Shown here in pieces: positions 43,667 through 52,698 of a stretch of DNA of 64,000 bases; position 1 is the stretch's first letter; each line of letters opens with the position of its first letter. The position numbers and the translations under genes are program-made. Origin of the DNA: DAHUYF01 sp963789275 (GTDB lineage: Bacteria > Pseudomonadota > Alphaproteobacteria > ATCC43930 > CGMCC-115725); contig CAWBKF010000011.1 of assembly GCA_963789275.1 (NCBI GenBank), positions 124,001-188,000 on the forward strand, written 5' to 3'. The notes beneath the pieces are model-generated. The model ran no database searches, was not told where the DNA came from, and saw only the letters and a program-made list of their open reading frames with translations.

Positions 43667-44776
43667 ATGAGGACGACGATCAACTTGGTGCATCCGGGCG
43701 TAACGCCGGGCGGTGCGCGTGTGGAATCGTCCCCGGCGGGGGGTGAGAGCCTGAGTCTGCACGCCGGCGACTGGGTAGAAGTTCGATCGGCCGAGGAAAT
43801 ACGCGCTACGCTCGATTCGCAGGGCTGCCTGGACGCGCTGCCATTTATGCCAGAGATGCTGACCTATTCCGGAAAGCGCTTTCGGGTATTCAGGGTCGCC
43901 CACAAAGCTTGCGATACGATCAAGTGCTACACGGCGCGCCGCATGCAGAATGCCGTCCATCTCGAGGGGCTTCGCTGCGACGGGAGCGCGCATGGCGGCT
44001 GTCAGGCGGCGTGTCTGCTGTATTGGAAGGAAGCGTGGCTGAAGCGCGTGGACGGACCCGCCGAACGGGGGCAGATTGCACAGTCCGGCGTGCGGCTGGA
44101 TCCCTCGGTCAAGATCGGCATCTGCGATGCCGAGGCGCTCGAGCGTGCGACGCAGGTCGCCCTTGGTGGTGGCGCAAAGATCCGCTATCGCTGCCAAGCC
44201 ACCGAGCTGGTGCGAGCGACCTCGCCGTTGCCCTGGTGGGAGCCGGGACAATACGTGGAGGATGTCGCCTCGGGCAATTTCAGCTGGCGTGAGATTGCTC
44301 GCGGACTGGCGATCCACTTGTACAACAAGATGCAAAAGCTCTGGGGTGGCTATCAGTATCCCGCCATACGGCCAAGCGCGGGGAAGGCGTTGGCGACCCC
44401 CCTCCTCAATTTACAGCCGGGCGAGCTCGTGCAAGTGCGCTCGAAAGAAGAAATCGAGGCAACGCTTCGAGCGGGCGTGCAAGCGAACAATCGGGGACTG
44501 ACATTCGACGCCGAGATGTTGCCGTATTGCGGTCGTACGTTCCGGGTGCTGCGTCGCGTCGAGCGTATCGTCAACGAACGAACGGGCGAAATGATCAACA
44601 TCCGCAATGACTGCATCATGCTCGAGGGCGTCGTTTGCGGCGGACTGCTCAGCCGGAACCGTGTGGGTTGCTCAAGGGCGATCTACCCTTACTGGCGGGA
44701 AGCTTGGCTGCGGCGGGTCGAGGGCAACTCCAGTCCCGGCGCTCCCATGGGCTCGCAGGTCGACGATGGCGGGTGA
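43667..44776 (+). CDS. Hypothetical protein with two copies of a Cys-containing domain
   Basis: A 369-residue soluble protein with no signal or membrane helix. Residues about 28-127 and 248-350 are copies of one domain. Shared pattern: 'L..G..V.VRS.EEI.ATL', 'F..EML.Y.G..FRV.R', 'C.....LEG..C.G' and 'YW.EAWL.RV'. Four or so Cys per copy could bind a metal. The linker has 'EPGQYVEDVASGNFSWREIA'. I recall single-domain relatives near biosynthetic clusters but not a function. It sits between two GT2 genes, so a role in polymer synthesis or regulation is likely. The ribosome site GAGGGG is close to the ATG. Confidence 0.8.
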   Translation: MRTTINLVHPGVTPGGARVESSPAGGESLSLHAGDWVEVRSAEEIRATLDSQGCLDALPFMPEMLTYSGKRFRVFRVAHKACDTIKCYTARRMQNAVHLEGLRCDGSAHGGCQAACLLYWKEAWLKRVDGPAERGQIAQSGVRLDPSVKIGICDAEALERATQVALGGGAKIRYRCQATELVRATSPLPWWEPGQYVEDVASGNFSWREIARGLAIHLYNKMQKLWGGYQYPAIRPSAGKALATPLLNLQPGELVQVRSKEEIEATLRAGVQANNRGLTFDAEMLPYCGRTFRVLRRVERIVNERTGEMINIRNDCIMLEGVVCGGLLSRNRVGCSRAIYPYWREAWLRRVEGNSSPGAPMGSQVDDGG

Positions 44777-44974
44777 CGTCACATTGTTTTGCATCGGCGA
44801 GAATAAACCTGCGCACTTTCCGTAGATTCAGCGAAATGCCCGGGGCCGGGCTTTGCTACCGAGGATGGAACTTCGCCGAGCGTACAACGTTGTTTTTGCG
44901 CTGTCGGGCGCCTCTAGACTGAGCTGAACTGCGTGTGAGCAGCGTTAGTCTTCTTGTTCTGATCGCTTTTCAGG

Positions 44975-46018
44975 GTGCGAGTCGTGAGGGCAATCGGTAA
45001 AGTCATAGCGATCGTTTTGACCTACAATCGCAAGGAACTCGTAGCAGCCTGCCTGCGGGCTTGCCTGGATCAGACTGATCCCCCAGATCAGATCTTCGTC
45101 CTGGACAATGGTTCGACGGACGGAACCCGGGAATTCTTGCGTGAACGCGGCATTCTACATGACCAGCGGATTGTCTATTTTGTATCGAAGCAGAATATTG
45201 GACCGGCGCCCGGATTTGATGTTCTCACGCGCCTGGCCTACGACGCCGGGTGCGACTGGACGTGGGTGATGGATGACGATACCGTCCCCAGCCAAAACGC
45301 CCTCGAGGAGCTAAAGACTGCGTTTGCTGAGAATTTCTCGTCACCTGATCAGGTAGGCTTTCTCACCAGCACCATCATCTCCCGCGACGGCCAGCCTAAT
45401 AACGTGCCTGACATCGATCTCCGTGCTGCCGCAGGACAATGCGCGACATGGGGAGTACTGCTACACCGTGGACTGGTGAAGCTCCGATGGTCGACCCTGC
45501 TGTCGGCCTTGATCCCGCGGGCGACGCTTACAAAGATCGGCAGCGTGAGCCCCCAATTCTATTTCTCCGGAGAAGATATCGACTTCTCGCTGCGCGTGAC
45601 GGAAAAACTTCCGGCGTACCTTGTCGGCAAGAGCGTCGTCACCCATTTGCGCCAACTGACGGGCGTATTCAGTATCTTGCGAGAACCTGATCCCGAGCGG
45701 ATCAAAATGTATTTCTACTATTATCGCAATAATGTGTATATCCGATACAAGTATTATTCGAAATTGAGGATGGTATTACATGTCGCAAAGGGAGGATGGG
45801 AGATCCTCCAAGCCCTGCGCCAGAAAAAGTATCCCTTGCTGCGCGCCAAAATCATTGCGCGTGGCATTCTGATGGGACTTTTCTTCCGTCCAACCTACCG
45901 ATCGCTGGCGCCGGCGTTCACCGCCGACGAGCGAAAATCCTACTATAAGCTCGCGATCGGGGGCGAGCCGGCAACGGCGCCGATGATCAACACATCCCGG
46001 AACGTAGAGTCGGTCTGA
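44975..46018 (+). CDS. Glycosyltransferase family 2 protein (GlfT2/rhamnosyltransferase-like)
   Basis: A 347-residue GT-A glycosyltransferase. 'VIAIVLTYNRKELVAACLRA' and 'PPDQIFVLDNGSTDGTREFL' are the classic GT2 opening. 'DWTWVMDDDTVPSQNALEEL' has the DDD metal site, and 'FYFSGEDIDFSLRVTEKLPA' the ED acceptor motif. The C-terminus 'YYYRNNVYIRYKYYSKLRMV' resembles galactofuranosyl- and rhamnosyltransferase-like GT2 enzymes. The start is a GTG at 44975; another GTG at 44984 is possible. The preceding 200 bases hold no gene. Confidence 0.9.
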   Translation: MRVVRAIGKVIAIVLTYNRKELVAACLRACLDQTDPPDQIFVLDNGSTDGTREFLRERGILHDQRIVYFVSKQNIGPAPGFDVLTRLAYDAGCDWTWVMDDDTVPSQNALEELKTAFAENFSSPDQVGFLTSTIISRDGQPNNVPDIDLRAAAGQCATWGVLLHRGLVKLRWSTLLSALIPRATLTKIGSVSPQFYFSGEDIDFSLRVTEKLPAYLVGKSVVTHLRQLTGVFSILREPDPERIKMYFYYYRNNVYIRYKYYSKLRMVLHVAKGGWEILQALRQKKYPLLRAKIIARGILMGLFFRPTYRSLAPAFTADERKSYYKLAIGGEPATAPMINTSRNVESV

Positions 46019-46373
46019 GCGCCGGCACAAGGAAGTACGGACCAACGGTCAAGCGCTCGACTGGGACCGGCTTGGCCATCGGCACGCGGAATTGGGCGGA
46101 ACGTGCAACTCCTGCAAGAGGGCATAAGCGCAGGACGTTTGCCCCATCCGGGGCGACGCAACCGCAGCTGGAGATGATCGAAAGCGCGACTTCCGCGTTA
46201 ACATTCAGCTGCAGATTCGAAGCGTTTGGCCGGCACTAGCCCCGTCAAACCCGTTAGGAACTTTGGAGATATTCGACCGTTGATAGCGCTGTGATTGCTT
46301 TTCCAGGACGCCAAAGGCAGCGCCAGGCGGGTTTGCCGCTGCGCGGCCGACACACACTGCACAGGAGATGATG
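46019..46373. other. Intergenic stretch before the epimerase gene
   Basis: About 355 bases with only short unrecognised open frames. It ends with an AGGAG ribosome site at 46363-46367 followed by three ATGs in a row at 46368, 46371 and 46374. A promoter for the epimerase and downstream GT4 gene is expected here but I could not place one. Confidence 0.45.
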
Positions 46374-47361
46374 ATGAAATCGGCGTTGGTCTGTGGCGGC
46401 GGAGGCTTCATCGGCGCGCATCTTGTGAGACGCCTGAAGAACGAAGGTTTCTGGGTTCGCGCCGTCGATTTGAAGTACCCCGAGTTCGCCCCCACGGCCG
46501 CCGATGACTTCATCATCGCCGATCTGCGCGATCCCGAGGAGTGCCGGCAGGCGGTCGATCGGCCTTTCACCGAGATCTACCAGCTCGCGGCGGATATGGG
46601 CGGCGCGGGCTACATCTTCACCGGCGAGCATGACGCCAACGTCATGCACAACTCGGCGACCATCAATCTCAACATGCTCGAGGCATGCCGCGCGCCGCAA
46701 CGTCAGGCGCATCTTCTACTCCTCCTCGGCCTGCATCTATCCCGAGCACAACCAGCTCGACCCGAACACGCCAGTCACGCGGGAAAGCAGCGCCTATCCC
46801 GCCAATCCCGACAGCGAGTACGGGTGGGAGAAGCTGTTCAGCGAGCGGCTCTATCTCGCCTACAGCCGCAACTACGGCATCGAGGTGCGCATCGCTCGCT
46901 ATCACAACATCTTCGGCCCCGAGGGCACTTGGGCCGGCGGCAAGGAGAAGGCGCCCGCGGCGCTCTGTCGCAAAGTGGCCGAGGCGCGCGACGGCGGCGA
47001 GATGGAGATCTGGGGCGACGGCAAGCAGACGCGGTCGTTCCTCTACATCGACGAATGCGTCGACGGCACCCTGCGGCTGATGCGCTCGGACTTCCAAGGT
47101 CCGGTGAACATCGGCTCTGATGAGATGGTGACGCTCAACGATCTCGCCGGCATGATCATCGAGATCGCTGGCAAGCGCGTGACGGTCGGGCACGTGCCGG
47201 GCCCCTTGGGGGTGCGCGGTCGCAACTCTGACAACGCGCTCATCAAGGAGAAACTCGACTGGGCGCCGACACAGTCGTTGAAGCAGGGCTTGGCCAAGAC
47301 TTATCCCTGGGTCGCGAGCCAAGTCGCCAAGCGCGCCAAGGCCGCTGCGAAAAACGGCTGA
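46374..47361 (+). pseudogene. GDP-mannose-3,5-epimerase-like NAD-dependent epimerase, frameshifted
   Basis: An extended SDR epimerase in two frames. N-terminal: 'ALVCGGGGFIGAHLVRRLKN' (NAD site) and 'AADMGGAGYIFTGEHDANVM'. Near 46688-46698 the frame shifts and continues 'NVRRIFYSSSACIYPEHNQL' and 'YGWEKLFSERLYLAYSRNYG' (catalytic Tyr and Lys), 'EVRIARYHNIFGPEGTWAGG' and 'WAPTQSLKQGLAKTYPWV'. These blocks match plant-type GDP-mannose 3,5-epimerase and its bacterial relatives. The length is 3n+1, so one base is extra. It would supply GDP-L-galactose or GDP-gulose if functional. The break may be a sequencing error. Confidence 0.87.
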
Positions 47362-47371
47362 GGTGCCGGCC

Positions 47372-48607
47372 ATGCGCTACGTCATCTGCGACTATTCCGG
47401 GCACCCGTTCCAAGTTGAGCTCAGTCGCTGCCTCGCAGCGCGCGGCCATGACGTATTGCATGTGCACTACGCCGGGTTCCAGACGCCCAAAGGCAAGCTC
47501 GCCGTGTTTCCCGACGACCCCGTTGGATTCAACGTGGCGGCGCTGCGGACCGCAGGCCAGTTCAATAAGGGCGACTTCCTGCGGCGCCGGTTTCTCGAGA
47601 GCCGGGTGGGGACGCTCGCTGCCGCCCGCGCGCTCGCCTTTCGACCCGATGTCGTCGTCGGCTGCAACATGCCGCTCGACGCGCAAAATCGTCTGAAATC
47701 CGCATGCACCCAAAACGGAATTCCCTTCGTCTTTTGGCTGCAAGACATCTATTCGCACGCGATCCACCACTATCTCAGCGCCAAGCTCGGCGTTCTCGGC
47801 AGTGCGGTCGGCCAGCACTACAAGCGGCTCGAGGGCAGATTGCTGCGCACGAGCGATGCCGTCGTCGCGATCTCGACCAAATTCCGCGCGTCTCTCGAGC
47901 TCTGGGGCGTGGATCGAGAGCGGGTTTCGGTAATCCCGAACTGGGCGCCGCTCTCGGAGATCTCGCCCATCGGCAAAGACAATGAATGGGCGCGCAGCCA
48001 CGGGCTCAGCGAAAAGCTGGTGGCGCTCTACACGGGCACGCTCGGTCTGAAGCACGACCCCCGCCTGCTCCTTGAGCTCGCCAAGCGCGGCAACAACCAA
48101 GGTCTCACCGTCGTTGTGATCTCCGAAGGTGCGGCAGCGCAATGGCTGGCCGAGCGCAAGCGAGAGGAAGGCGTCGGCAACCTGGTTCTGTTGCCTTTCC
48201 AACCGATGGAGCTCTATCCCCAGGTCCTCGGCGCCGGCGATATCATGCTGGCGATGGTCGACGAAGAGGCGGCCAAATTCAGTGTCCCCTCCAAAATCCT
48301 GAGCTATATCGCCGCGGGAAAGCCGATCGTGGCCTCGATCGCGGAGGACAACGATGCCGCGGTCACTATCGCCGCGGCACACGCCGGGATCGTCGTCGCG
48401 CCCAGCAATCCGCAGGCGCTGTTTGCCGCGGTCATGACACTCGCCGCCGACCCCGAACGGCGTCGCTGCCACGGTTCCAGCGCGCGCTCCTATGCGGAGA
48501 CGCAGTTTGAGATCGACGGGATCACCGACCAGTTCGAGCGCATGTTCGCTGCCGCCCTGCGGCCCCGCCTGCGGCAACAGCACCTTGCGCCCGCGACGGT
48601 GGCCTGA
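47372..48607 (+). CDS. Glycosyltransferase family 4 protein (WcaI-like)
   Basis: A 411-residue GT-B glycosyltransferase following the epimerase by 10 bases. 'YVICDYSGHPFQVELSRCLA' opens the acceptor domain; 'PFVFWLQDIYSHAIHHYLSA' is typical of WcaI/WbuB types. In the donor domain, 'VISEGAAAQWLAERKREEGV', 'LVLLPFQPMELYPQVLGAGD' and 'FSVPSKILSYIAAGKPIVAS' contain the donor-binding motif. Probably adds fucose- or mannose-type sugars, as in colanic acid clusters (inference from resemblance). Alternative start: GTG 47363. Confidence 0.92.
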   Translation: MRYVICDYSGHPFQVELSRCLAARGHDVLHVHYAGFQTPKGKLAVFPDDPVGFNVAALRTAGQFNKGDFLRRRFLESRVGTLAAARALAFRPDVVVGCNMPLDAQNRLKSACTQNGIPFVFWLQDIYSHAIHHYLSAKLGVLGSAVGQHYKRLEGRLLRTSDAVVAISTKFRASLELWGVDRERVSVIPNWAPLSEISPIGKDNEWARSHGLSEKLVALYTGTLGLKHDPRLLLELAKRGNNQGLTVVVISEGAAAQWLAERKREEGVGNLVLLPFQPMELYPQVLGAGDIMLAMVDEEAAKFSVPSKILSYIAAGKPIVASIAEDNDAAVTIAAAHAGIVVAPSNPQALFAAVMTLAADPERRRCHGSSARSYAETQFEIDGITDQFERMFAAALRPRLRQQHLAPATVA

Positions 48608-48868
48608 ACTCGGGTTCTTCCATCGGCCGCGTCCAGAGGTCGCGTAGCCGCGCCCCGCGCGGCAACGACGGCCGCCCTCGTGACCCGGTGCGCCCCTTCC
48701 AGTTTGAAAAATGATCGCCGCTCCATGCCTCGGCCGCGCTTCGTTTGCCTCAGACTAAGGCGTCGGCGCGGTTTCGGTTCCGCGAGTTCCGCGGCGCACG
48801 GCGGGCGTGGCAACGGTGACGGATATCAATTGCCAACTGACCGCGCCAGACTGCGGGCGACGGCACTC

Positions 48869-49324
48869 CTATTGCGGCGAGACCGTTCCGCCCACCGAAC
48901 CCACCGAGCCCGGCGGATTGAATGGCGTCTGCCCGGCGTTGCCGGCGGCGCCGCCGCCTCCACCCGCTCCGCCACCGCCCGCTCCGCCAACCACGGCGCC
49001 ATAGGTTCCGACCGCTGGATTAGGCCCGCCATTGTAGCATTGCGGAAGATAGGCGTTCGGACCGAGACAATTATTGACCTGCTCGATCGGTTCATTAAGC
49101 GCCTTCATGACCCGCGTATAGTAGTTGAGGCACTGAACTTCATCGGATCCGGAAGCTTCCTGGCCCAGCACCCACCACCGGTTCGCTATCTGATAGCGGG
49201 CCAGGTTCGCGCTCTTCAGGTGGTCGACGCGAGGCCGAACGTCTTTCAAATCGTCGCGGCAAGCCGCCTGGGCTTGCGTAGACGCCAACGCCAAAGCGCA
49301 GCAGACCAAGAGCATTTTACCCAT
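48869..49324 (-). CDS. Small secreted Cys- and Gly-rich protein
   Basis: A 151-residue exported protein. Signal peptide 'MLLVCCALALASTQAQA' is followed by a mature part with four Cys ('ACRDDLKDVRPRVDHL', 'VQCLNYYTRVMKALNE', 'VNNCLGPNAYLPQCYNGG'), which could form two disulfides. The C-terminus is a flexible Gly run 'GGAGGGGAGGGGGAAGNAG'. The GGAGG ribosome site is 6 bases before ATG 49324. No known family; it may be a periplasmic or surface component linked to the polymer. Confidence 0.75.
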   Translation of the reverse strand: MGKMLLVCCALALASTQAQAACRDDLKDVRPRVDHLKSANLARYQIANRWWVLGQEASGSDEVQCLNYYTRVMKALNEPIEQVNNCLGPNAYLPQCYNGGPNPAVGTYGAVVGGAGGGGAGGGGGAAGNAGQTPFNPPGSVGSVGGTVSPQ

Positions 49325-49494
49325 AGTTTCCTCCGTCGGCACCATTAACGCCAGGCGGTTTCAAATGGTTCAACGAGGCGTCAATTAAGTTCAGCGCCGC
49401 AAACGCTTCGCGGTACCCTTCGGATAATCGCGGCATCTGCCCCAACGGCCTAGATTGCTCGCCTGTCGGCGGCTGGGCCCGGGTCAACAAACGG

Positions 49495-50664
49495 TCAAGA
49501 AAGCGCTTCCAACGCTTGCTCGACGGCCTGTGCGAACAGCTTGGTATCCGATGCCGGTTCGAATTCGCGCGTGCCCAGCGCCAGACGTGTCCATTCGCCG
49601 ACATCGCTGTGCAGCCGCGTCATGAAACGCGCAAGGCCCAACGCGTTGTCCGGCTCGAAGATGTAGCCATTGATCCCGCTGCGAACGAGAAGATCGCGCG
49701 CGCCGCAATTATCCGAGGCCAGGATCGGCACGCCCATGGCGATGGCCTCGTTGATGACCAGACCGTGTTGCTCTTCGATGCTGGGCAGGATCAAAGCCAG
49801 GCTCGATGCGAGCACACGCGCGATCTCGTCCTCCTGAAGATAGCCGCGGAACCGCACCCCCCGGAGCCCCAGCCGGTCGGCCTGTTGCCTCAGCGCCGGC
49901 TCGAGCTCGCCGGAGCCGCAGAGATGGAGCTCGCGCGGTTCCTTCGGATTCTCGGCGATATAGGCGGCGTAGGCGTCAAGCGCCAAGCCGAGGTTTTTCT
50001 TCGGCAGGAAGCGCGCGACCACCGTGAAATGCCGCTCGGCATGCGGCGCGCCGCCCGGCGCAGGCTCGGCGCAGGCAGCGCTGCGAATGCGCGCCGTCGA
50101 CACCGTGTCGTAGCCGAGGAAGATGCGCCGTTCCGGGATGCCGAGGAAGGCAAGATAGCTCTTGGTGCGATGGCCTGCCGCCAGAGCCGCGTGGTAGGGG
50201 CGGTAGAGCACGCTCTTCAATACCTCTTTCGACAGGTAGCGCTGTTTATCGTCGAATTTCGAGTCCTGCATAATGACTAGGCGCCGCCTCAGGATGCGCA
50301 GTGCTACCGCGGCGAGGAAAATCGATGGCATATCGTAGTTGCAGAGGAAGATGTACCTGGCCTTTAGCTTGAGGCAGCTGCCGACGACCCGCAGGAAACA
50401 GCGCCAAGTACTGAGCTCCTGCCGGATGACGCCAGGAAATAGGGTGAGCTTGGTAAAACCATCGGCGCCGATGCTGCCGCGCCACTGGTAGTTTGCATCG
50501 AAGGTGGCGATCTCGACGCCGCAGATCTCATAACGATCGCCCAGCTCGACGACACAAGCCTTGCAGCGATCGACGTGATGCGGCCCGAAGCTCTCCCACA
50601 GGAAGATCACGCGCGGCCGCTTATCGCCCTTGGCGATGACGGCCGCGGCCGAAGTCAGCGTCAT
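49495..50664 (-). CDS. Glycosyltransferase family 4 protein (paralogue of the gene at 20644)
   Basis: A GT-B glycosyltransferase of 389 residues from the ATG at 50664. The open frame extends to an ATG at 50919, but that part is not conserved. Similar to 20644-21981 throughout: 'RPRVIFLWESFGPHHVDRCK', 'FLCNYDMPSIFLAAVALRIL', 'SKFDDKQRYLSKEVLKSVLY', 'GYDTVSTARIR', and 'IEEQHGLVINEAIAMGVPIL' with EX7E. Both differ from the other GT4 enzymes here. It is likely to add a sugar to the same repeat unit. The start is uncertain. Confidence 0.9.
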   Translation of the reverse strand: MTLTSAAAVIAKGDKRPRVIFLWESFGPHHVDRCKACVVELGDRYEICGVEIATFDANYQWRGSIGADGFTKLTLFPGVIRQELSTWRCFLRVVGSCLKLKARYIFLCNYDMPSIFLAAVALRILRRRLVIMQDSKFDDKQRYLSKEVLKSVLYRPYHAALAAGHRTKSYLAFLGIPERRIFLGYDTVSTARIRSAACAEPAPGGAPHAERHFTVVARFLPKKNLGLALDAYAAYIAENPKEPRELHLCGSGELEPALRQQADRLGLRGVRFRGYLQEDEIARVLASSLALILPSIEEQHGLVINEAIAMGVPILASDNCGARDLLVRSGINGYIFEPDNALGLARFMTRLHSDVGEWTRLALGTREFEPASDTKLFAQAVEQALEALS

Positions 50665-50937
50665 CGCCTCGGGCCGCGGCGCGGCCAACTCTAAGTCGGG
50701 CGTCCTATAGTGCGTGGTCAGAGCTGGCTCGTAAGGCTTTGCTTGATCTGGCAAGGTCCCGCCGGAACGGTTCGACTGTTGAATGCGGATGTTAACGGCC
50801 TTTGCCGCGGCAAGTTCCTGGCCGCAGAGTTCCCGCCAAATCACCGGTAATCGGGCTCTTCGCCGAGCACAATCGGCGATACATGTCCCTCTTATGGTGT
50901 AAAAACGACGGTCCCGCATGTCTCCGGACAGCCGATT

Positions 50938-51126
50938 TCAGGCTCCCTGTCGGCCAAAATTGGCGTCGATCTCGTCCGCGAGGCGCGCATAGTTTTCGAT
51001 GGCGGCCAGCACGCCCGACCGGGTATCGGGATCGCTGATCGTCTCGGCAATGGCCCGCAGCTCTTGGACGCGCCTGCGGAACTGACGTGCTCGCTCCAGC
51101 CACTCTTGGGGGCCCTGGGCGCCCAA
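50938..51126 (-). CDS. Small helical protein, paralogue of the gene at 11360
   Basis: A 62-residue open frame with 'ERARQFRRRVQELRAIAETI' and 'SGVLAAIENYARLADEIDAN', closely matching the 11360 protein. No ATG or GTG is available; only TTG at 51126 starts the frame, so the 5' end may be degenerate or the true start is unclear. The conserved core suggests a real or recently active gene. Function unknown. Confidence 0.5.
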   Translation of the reverse strand: MGAQGPQEWLERARQFRRRVQELRAIAETISDPDTRSGVLAAIENYARLADEIDANFGRQGA

Positions 51127-51351
51127 CGGATCCGCTATCGCGAGCGCACGGCTGGCGAATTTGCCGCGCGATGCGGTGGCCGCCCTGCGATCCGGCGCGG
51201 CATCATCGTCTGCAGGTCAGCGTGTTTTCAAATTCGTACGCCATGCGCAACCTCCTCTGCTTGCGGGAGATCAGCGCGCTACCAACGCGAGAAGGTGTAC
51301 CTCGATCGCTGGAGACCAATAAATGTCACAAGGACCCTCCGCTGACGGCGC

Positions 51352-52698
51352 TCAGAGCTGTGTGCTGAGCCGCAGCAGGAAAATGTTGCGGCTGTAGGGG
51401 GTCATCGCGTCCTGCCCGGTCGAGAGGACGCGCGCATAGGTGTAGGTGCCGCCGAGATAGAAATAGCGGTTCAGCAGGTACTTGGCGCCGGCACTGGCGC
51501 CGTAGATGTTGTCGTTTCGTGTGAGGTTCTCGAAGGAATCGTTGGCATAGCTGAGGGTGCCGTTGATCAGGAGGTTGCGCAACAGCTCGTGGTCGACGGT
51601 GACACCGGCGGTAGTCTCGAGAAAACCGGGCGAGTTGGTGGTCGTGGTGCCGACGAGCACGCCGCTGTTGATGTCCTCCACGGTGCGGCCGGTGGTGAAG
51701 CCTAGCGAAGTAAGCTGCGTCACGTTCCATTTCACGGTGGCGCCGAAATCGACGCCGCCGATTCTGCCATAGGAGGCGGCCCGATAGTCCTGGTCTAGAT
51801 ATCCGACAAAGCCGTCGACATAGGTGACGCCGGTAAGGTTGATCCGGCCACCGAGATCGATGCGATACCCGCTCGAACTCAACGTCGGGACACCATTGCC
51901 CTGGCCATGATCGTAATCGCGCTCGTTGTAGCCGCCGCGCACATAGCCTTGGTATCCCGGCAGGAACTCGTAATAGGTGCGCAACGTACCTGAATAGGAG
52001 AAGTTGTTGAGGTTGCTTTCCGGCGTAACGCCGCCGCCCACCAGCGGCAGCGCGTCGTACTCCTCGCGGCGCACCGCCGCCGTCGCCTCATAGCCGATGC
52101 GCAGCCGATACTGGGCGAAGACGACCGTCCCGTTGTAGTCGGTAAAGGTCAGAGGCGACGCCGCGTTGCCCGGCACTTGCGGCGCGCCGATGTCGATATG
52201 GGAACGCTCGGCGCGGACATCGCCGGTGAAATAATGCTGGTTGTCGACATCGAGCCGGCCGTTGACGTCGCCGAAGCCGTCGTCGCTGTTCAGGCTGGTA
52301 TCTTTGTCGAAACGGGTGAAAACGCCTCCGGCGCTGAGATTGAGCGCGTTCTGCGGCAAATTCGAACGAATATCGAAGCCGGGCTCCAACATATTGACGA
52401 AAGCGCCAGTCTTCCCGGTCGTGGTGGCGAAGATGTTGTCGTCGTAGGCCTCGTCGAACTCGATGCGGGGAAAGAAGAAGAAGTCACCGAACCGGATGCC
52501 CAGGGGACTTACCTCCGGCCGCAGCCGGTCGGTCACCGACTGACCCAGCGGCAGATACTGGCCCGGCGCCACCGGCACCGTCGGCGACAGCGGCACCGGG
52601 GGTACCGGCGCCAGAGGGTCGGTGAACTGCGCCCATCCCAGCCCGGGCGCCAGCGCCACCCCCAGCCCTACCAGCGATGCCAATACCCGACCGATCAT
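51352..52698 (-). CDS. Outer-membrane beta-barrel protein of exopolysaccharide loci (BBP2-like)
   Basis: A 448-residue outer-membrane protein. Signal peptide 'ASLVGLGVALAPGLGWAQ' leads into a Pro-rich segment ('LAPVPPVPLSPTVPVAPGQY') and then a barrel with alternating strands rich in Tyr, Gly, Asn and Asp: 'EFDEAYDDNIFATTTGKTGA', 'FSYSGTLRTYYEFLPGYQGY', 'LLINGTLSYANDSFENLTRN'. It ends in 'NIFLLRLSTQL' with a C-terminal aromatic/hydrophobic pattern. This resembles the BBP2 porins encoded at the ends of alphaproteobacterial exopolysaccharide loci. It may form the outer-membrane path or anchor the polymer. Confidence 0.9.
   Translation of the reverse strand: MIGRVLASLVGLGVALAPGLGWAQFTDPLAPVPPVPLSPTVPVAPGQYLPLGQSVTDRLRPEVSPLGIRFGDFFFFPRIEFDEAYDDNIFATTTGKTGAFVNMLEPGFDIRSNLPQNALNLSAGGVFTRFDKDTSLNSDDGFGDVNGRLDVDNQHYFTGDVRAERSHIDIGAPQVPGNAASPLTFTDYNGTVVFAQYRLRIGYEATAAVRREEYDALPLVGGGVTPESNLNNFSYSGTLRTYYEFLPGYQGYVRGGYNERDYDHGQGNGVPTLSSSGYRIDLGGRINLTGVTYVDGFVGYLDQDYRAASYGRIGGVDFGATVKWNVTQLTSLGFTTGRTVEDINSGVLVGTTTTNSPGFLETTAGVTVDHELLRNLLINGTLSYANDSFENLTRNDNIYGASAGAKYLLNRYFYLGGTYTYARVLSTGQDAMTPYSRNIFLLRLSTQL

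Noticed and set aside
51200..51260. Short minus-strand peptide gene starting 'MAYEFENTLTCRR'
   Set aside because: It has a good ribosome site but only 13 codons before a stop; could be a leader, but there is no further support.
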